NCBI GenBank assembly: GCA_964023275.1 | Contig: OZ029919.1 | Span: 12,521,702-12,585,701 of the forward strand | Direction: 5' to 3' | DNA from: Norana najaformis | Lineage: Eukaryota; Annelida; Clitellata; Crassiclitellata; Hormogastridae | Length of the DNA stretch: 64,000 nucleotides | Shown here: one piece after another, positions 59,006 to 64,000 of the stretch | How positions within the stretch are numbered: the first letter of the stretch is position 1 | How the letters are laid out: the number at the start of each line of letters is the position of its first letter | Notes under the pieces: generated by a model | Told to the model about the DNA's origin: nothing | The model's input: the letters and a program-made list of their open reading frames with translations, nothing else | Databases searched by the model: none | Program-made: the position numbers and the translations under genes

Positions 59006-59299
59006 GCTGTGGTCCACTGCCTTTGAGGAGGTGCAGTCTTGAGTAGCGGCTAATATACAGCTCCTTAACCAGTCGAAAACAACTGAATTTCTACTACTGG
59101 GCACTCCACAGAAACTTAAGAAGTTTGAATGGCTTAAATCTTTAAAATTGGGTGACTCATTTGTTGAGTTGGCTGATAATCTTCGTAACTTGGTTTTTTT
59201 TTTATTCTACTATGTGTCAAACCGACTATGTAATTTATATTTTAAAGTCGTCATTCAAGTATATTTTAAAGTCGTCATTCAAGTATATTCGGTTTTTTT
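58533..59299 (+). mobile_element. CR1/L2-like LINE RT fragment, unit 1
   Basis: One + frame reads LAIHNDNMCSLNKDRVTVLV and LLDLSADFDTVDHSF (RT motif A), SPYLSPRTQSIYLNGNQSSS, eroded GVPQG, LFFTLYVTPIS, GYYFYADDIL (motif C, YADD), then (CT)n, then LNQSKTEFLLLGTPQKLKKF and DNLRNLV in other frames. RT motif B is damaged and frames are broken. It is cut off by the duplication junction. Confidence 0.8.
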
Positions 59300-60272
59300 C
59301 TTATCATAAGAAAAACATAGACACACATGCATAAGACTCATATATGCAGACAGACGCTGACAGTTTGCATGCGATATCTAGTAGTCTAAACACGCATAAT
59401 CATCCACTTTAAAAAATCTACGCCAGCAAAAACAACGTTTTTCATCAATATATTTGCATATACTTGACTGGATACTCAGTCACACAGACATTATAGGCCT
59501 ACATGAGTTATGCTACATCTACATATACAATCCTTTATACCGACAGGCTCAGGCATTTTTTGGAATATTCAGCTAGATTATCATGCATGAAAAAGTACCT
59601 GCAATGTAAACGACACTATAGTTGGCCTATAGAATTGCCAGTTCAAAATTTTGCTAAGGAGAAAAGACAATTGAACGTTTAGCGCGTTAGGCTATAACAG
59701 AATTTAAAATCTGATTATCATGTTACACACTCTCGCAGCTAAGCTAAAATGTCGAAATACGCTGATATCCTACTTAGTAGCAGCCCTGTATATAGGCTGT
59801 CATTAGCACAACATGCAGTTACTTAGATCACAAAGACCGCTTCCTCCGTCATCCAACTGTACATGCTTATATGTAAAACCTAGTAAAAGACTGCGTGGCA
59901 TACCATCCACCATATCGACAACAGTTGACGTAGACGCTTCAAGGGAACCCGTTTTGTGATTTCTCGACACAGCAAGACCCGGAGAAACACAAATGTATAG
60001 AATGCCACACAACTGTTCAGTCGACATATAGAAAAATCTCTATATGGGCCTATATGTCTAGGCATTGTTATTGTGACTGATTCAACATTATGGAAACACG
60101 TGTTACCAACCACAGGTACACTCTCTCCGTCCGTATCTCTATATCCCCTACCTTTCCCATCCCTGCCTCCCTCCTCTATCTCCCTCTCCATCTCCTTCTT
60201 CCTATCTTCGTCGCTCTCTCTCCCCGTCTTTTTCTGTCTGTGTGTCTGCCTGCCTCTCTTTCATGTAACAGA

Positions 60273-60309
<37 letters not shown>

Positions 60310-60774
60310 ATAATAAAGAATTACCAACAAGTAGGCCTATGAAAATCCATGGCACTGCACATATATGTTGCCTAAAATATAGGTAGCCTATTCGACAATA
60401 ACCGTTGATCTCTGTTGGACTTAGGCCAGATCATCGACAACTACGAAAGATCGTCGACATTATATTGTGGCCAGCGTAGTGGGATTCGCATATCCCCGGG
60501 TCATAAAGAGATTGGTCGACGAAGACCCAACGGAAGAATCCGACTCTGGTGGACGATTTCAGTCAACTACGGAAAGGCAGCGATAAAACGACTGAAGTCC
60601 GAAATTCGAGTAAAGACGAACAGTCTTTGATTTTCGAAACCACCCACTTGCCCGATTCGTAGCGTAGCAGTTACTCCACGAATCGTGCAAGTCGGTTCGA
60701 AGCCCGATTACTGACAACTACGAAAGATCAACGACATTATATATTGACCAGAGGGATCTTCCTCCTTTCAGTCT

Positions 60775-61186
60775 GCATACAGTAGGCTTAATTCAACAGA
60801 ATACACCTTTCTTGCTATTCATAATGATAACATGTGTTCTTTGAATAAGGATAGGGTGACGGTGTTGGTTCTTCTTGATTTGTCTGCTGATTTTGATACC
60901 GTGGATCATTCTTTTGTAAGCATCGTCTCCAGTACTGGTTTGGGGGTTCTGGTTTCGCCTTATCTTAGTCCACGCACTCAGTCAATATATCTAAATGGTA
61001 ATCAATCGTCAAGTGCCCATTGTCAACATATGGGGTCCCACAGGGATCTGCATGATTCTCTTTTCTTTACATTATACGTAACGCCAATAAGTCTACTGCT
61101 TGCCATTTATTCACTAGGATATTATTTCTACGCTGATGATATACTAAAATCTACATTTCAACATGACGGTTTGTCTTGTCTCTCTT

Positions 61187-61264
<78 letters not shown>

Positions 61265-62165
61265 GCTGTGGTCCACTGCCTTTGAGGAGGTGCAGTCTTG
61301 AGTAGCGGCTAATATACAGCTCCTTAACCAGTCGAAAACAACTGAATTTCTACTACTGGGCACTCCACAGAAACTTAAGAAGTTTGAATGGCTTAAATCT
61401 TTAAAATTGGGTGACTCATTTGTTGAGTTGGCTGATAATCTTCGTAACTTGGTTTTTTTTATTCTACTATGTGTCAAACCGACTATGTAATTTATATTTT
61501 AAAGTCGTCATTCAAGTATATTCGTGATATAGACAGGAATCTATAGGCGTTATGTTCCCATGTCTTCTGATATATCTCTCGCGAATGCATTGGTCTGCAG
61601 TCGTCATGATTACTGTAGCTCGCTTCTTATCGATATGACAAAGTCAAACATAAAGAAACTCTAAGTAGTTCAGAACATTTTGGTTAGAATTATGAACACA
61701 TTACCTCTGTGCTTATGTTTCTGCGATGGCTTCCTGTTTAGAAAAAAATTGCTTCAAATTGGGCCTTATAGTTTATAAAACGTTGAACTCTCTGACCAAC
61801 CACAATATTTGATGTCAGTCTTCATCCTCCAGACTTTTCGTTACTCAGCCAGGTCATTTTATTGCCTTTCACTAGTCATATCTATAACTATGACTGTTCT
61901 TGGTGTCGGTGAACGACCTTTTTCAGCTGCTGGACCTAGGTTTTGGAACTCTCTGCATGTATCTGTTCTGCTCAGTCGCTTGTGTCATTTCATTCCCGAC
62001 TTAAAATTCACCCTTATCAAACAGCGTATCCACCATAAACTGCCTCTCTGTCTTAACGGAGTGATTATTGGATATTGGCCTGATTGTGGCTTAGTTTTCG
62101 TGCGTCATCAGTTGATGCCTTGTGCATTAGTCACTGTTGCGATAAAAGTTATTGATTATTAATAA
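60775..62165 (+). mobile_element. CR1/L2-like LINE, RT to C-terminus, unit 2
   Basis: The same RT fragment as unit 1, continuing past the duplicated part with SSFKYIRDI, RRYVPMSSDISLANALVCSR, VVQNILVRIMN, and ERPFSAAGPRFWNSLHVSVL followed by PDLKFTLIKQ. The 3' end reads GCGATAAAAGTTATTGATTA followed by an AT-rich tail. The C-terminal piece is open at 61809-62162. It is non-functional. Confidence 0.82.
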
Positions 62166-62613
62166 TCATAACGGACCTGTCCCACTGTATTCGGCTGATC
62201 CATAAACATGCTTTAAGAGACATTGACGGTCAACACCAAATGGGTGTGTCTATAAAACATAATTATTGCACGAGTGCATAAACGTAGATCCGTATAGGAA
62301 GGTCGTGCAGGAGTAACAGCAGCTGGTAAGAACTGCGCGCTCACCTGCATATTCGAGCGTTTCTTTGCGCATATGAGTCAGCTATAGATTCATCGTCTCT
62401 GTCTGTGTGTGTGTATGAGTGTGTGTGCTTGTTTTTGTTCATAAACTCACGCTAACAATAACATCGATAACCGTGAAGCCAGAAGTTCTAGGTCACCATC
62501 TCTATTCATGCAGGCTCTACGCAGCATGTTACTGCATGTAGCCTATTTACATTTATATTGATATTCATAATTGAATAAATAATTCTGTGTGTTTGTTTGC
62601 TACTGGGTGTCTA

Positions 62614-62661
<48 letters not shown>

Positions 62662-64000
62662 CACTCAAAGATACAGGTATTTATTTAAACTACATTTATT
62701 TGCCTTTAATACAAGATACGAATTCATTTATACATTATAATGATGCATTCGAATAAGGAAGGGAAGACCACTGATGACTGATCTCTCCCGCTTCAGGTAT
62801 TCATCTGTAATCCTGATGCAGCAGCTCTGCACTGGCTCCCCACGCCGTCAGGTTCTTGTGGATGCGATGGGCGGGCGACGCTCGTTCGCTCGCGTGCTTC
62901 TGTTATCGGTCTGAGGAGCTGATGGCTGACCCCAGGGGTGCTTTGTGTTTCAACTACATGCGCAACATCAATGGACCAAACCTTGGTCGCTGATCGATGG
63001 GCCGTGCAGAGTGAACAGATGGCCAAGTTTGATTTTATATTCTTATTGTGTTTGCGTCAATAAAATCGAATTCAGTCATGTGACCTAGAGTCGTTACTGA
63101 GATATTGCACGCTTTGCTACTAAGCTTACCTTAATACAATAATATGACGCAGGCTACGTTACTGTATGGGTAAACAGATGCGGAGGATATGGGTGGCTAC
63201 ATTAGGCATTAATCGCTAGCCAACAGTTATGTTCCTTGTACCGAGTGAAATGTTAATATAACTCATCACCTTATATATTCTAATAAAATGCACACTCCTA
63301 TTGCTGTACTGCTACTATTACTTTTACTGCGGCCGCTACAGCTACTACTACCACTGCTTCTGCTTCTTCTACTACTACTAATACTAATAACAATAATCCT
63401 AACACTAGAAACTGTCGACTGTTAGTAGTGGAACTAACAGCACTGAATTTGGTTAATGGCAGTTGTAAGCTGCATAGGCCTATTAGTTTAGCGATAACGC
63501 TCAGTAGCAACATCAGAATTTTAGGCTTTGATGATGTTGTGCCCCGGATTGCCGAAAGGACCAAAAACGGCCTGCACAGAACCAGCCGACTAAAAGTGTT
63601 TGTTAAGAATTTCTTTGTGCACACTATGCACAGAAGATCATTTCTCCTGCAGAGTATGATCACGTGACAACGATGGAAATATAAGAGCAATACCGACAAA
63701 TAGTGGCAGATTGAGCTTTAAGGGTAGAGCTGCAATCTTCATGTGCATTTTATTGCTAAATCTGAGTAGGCCTACTTTAAAGCAAAAGAATTTGCTTATT
63801 TTTGTCAGAGATCTGATTAGTTAAAGCAATTGATATTAGGAGCAAGTCTGGCTAATTTAGAGCATAAATTCGTGTTAATTGTACATCTGAGCAATGGAGC
63901 ACAAGTAACTAATGCGCATGTCAGAAGCGAACCCGTGCAATTTAGAAAGATACGCAGGAGATACGTATGAAGCGGGTGGTGTAATCTATGCCAGCTTGAT
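62166..64000. other. Right-hand spacer
   Basis: (TA)n at 62618-62658, a GTGTGT run at 62404-62430 and CTA/CTT-rich sequence at 63300-63400 are present. A 77-codon minus frame (63026-62793) in a GC-richer patch is open but unrecognised. No gene is supported. Confidence 0.5.

Larger units (their letters stand above)
57058..61523. repeat. Near-identical 2.24-kb tandem duplication
   Basis: Unit 1 is 57058-59299 and unit 2 starts at 59300 with CTTATCATAAGAAAAACATA in both. The offset is 2,242 bp over most of the length. Differences seen are few: CT-run length (58949-59002 versus 61189-61261), a TAA/TTA run near 58040/60282, T-run lengths and single substitutions such as ATTGAC/ATCGAC. Unit 1 ends in a doubled 24-bp word (TATTTTAAAGTCGTCATTCA) and a short T-rich filler; unit 2 continues into more LINE sequence. 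The left edge is about 97 bp upstream of the discoidin ATG. Confidence 0.97.

Overview
This is animal nuclear DNA: genes are split by GT-AG introns, spacers are kilobases long, microsatellites are abundant and degraded retrotransposons are dense. A multi-copy YMRFamide-type neuropeptide precursor points to a spiralian/lophotrochozoan invertebrate (YMRFamide is a known leech peptide). That assignment is an inference and the species cannot be named. No prokaryotic, organellar, rRNA or CRISPR feature was seen.

Four host genes can be supported. (1) A + strand LHFPL-family tetraspan gene is complete in three exons (381-795, 11300-11398, 11800-11951; 221 aa) with a 10.5-kb first intron. (2) A - strand TMEM177 orthologue is complete in two exons (18619-18422, 17428-16688; about 312 aa); its stop codon lies inside its own AATAAA signal. 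(3) A - strand neuropeptide precursor has four YMRF-Gly copies in its last exon (24346-24004) and a plausible signal-peptide exon at 25457-25297. (4) A - strand secreted protein has a signal peptide, a Cys-containing segment, a coiled coil and an F5/8 type C (discoidin) domain (56961-56223, then 53622-53417); its 3' exons were not found.

The rest is mobile-element archaeology. At 9.9-16.2, 29.8-30.1, 35.8-36.0, 51.2-51.8 and 58.5-62.2 kb lie C-terminal fragments of CR1/L2-like LINEs, several with (ATAC)n or (GAAT)n tails. Three relics of an RLE-type (Dong/R4-like) LINE lie at 22.6-23.6, 38.2-39.1 and 43.0-44.4 kb; the last two sit inside (TAA)n microsatellites in the same orientation relative to the TAA strand. 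A Ty3/gypsy relic in the discoidin-gene intron has integrase upstream of RNase H, the order of Gmr1-like elements. Other elements are an internally deleted copy of a widespread transposon-associated gene family (50.25-51.2 kb), a tRNA-derived SINE family with a (TTC)n tail (five copies, one split by a 402-bp hAT-like MITE), a 1,170-bp hAT-like element with a perfect 8-bp target duplication, and a nearly identical 2.24-kb tandem duplication just upstream of the discoidin gene.

Low-complexity DNA is extreme in places: about 760 bp of (TATC)n, about 560 bp of purine-rich (GAA/GGA)n, and a 15-bp minisatellite. No operon-like logic links the genes. The 24-38 kb and 44-48 kb spacers hold little that can be recognised.
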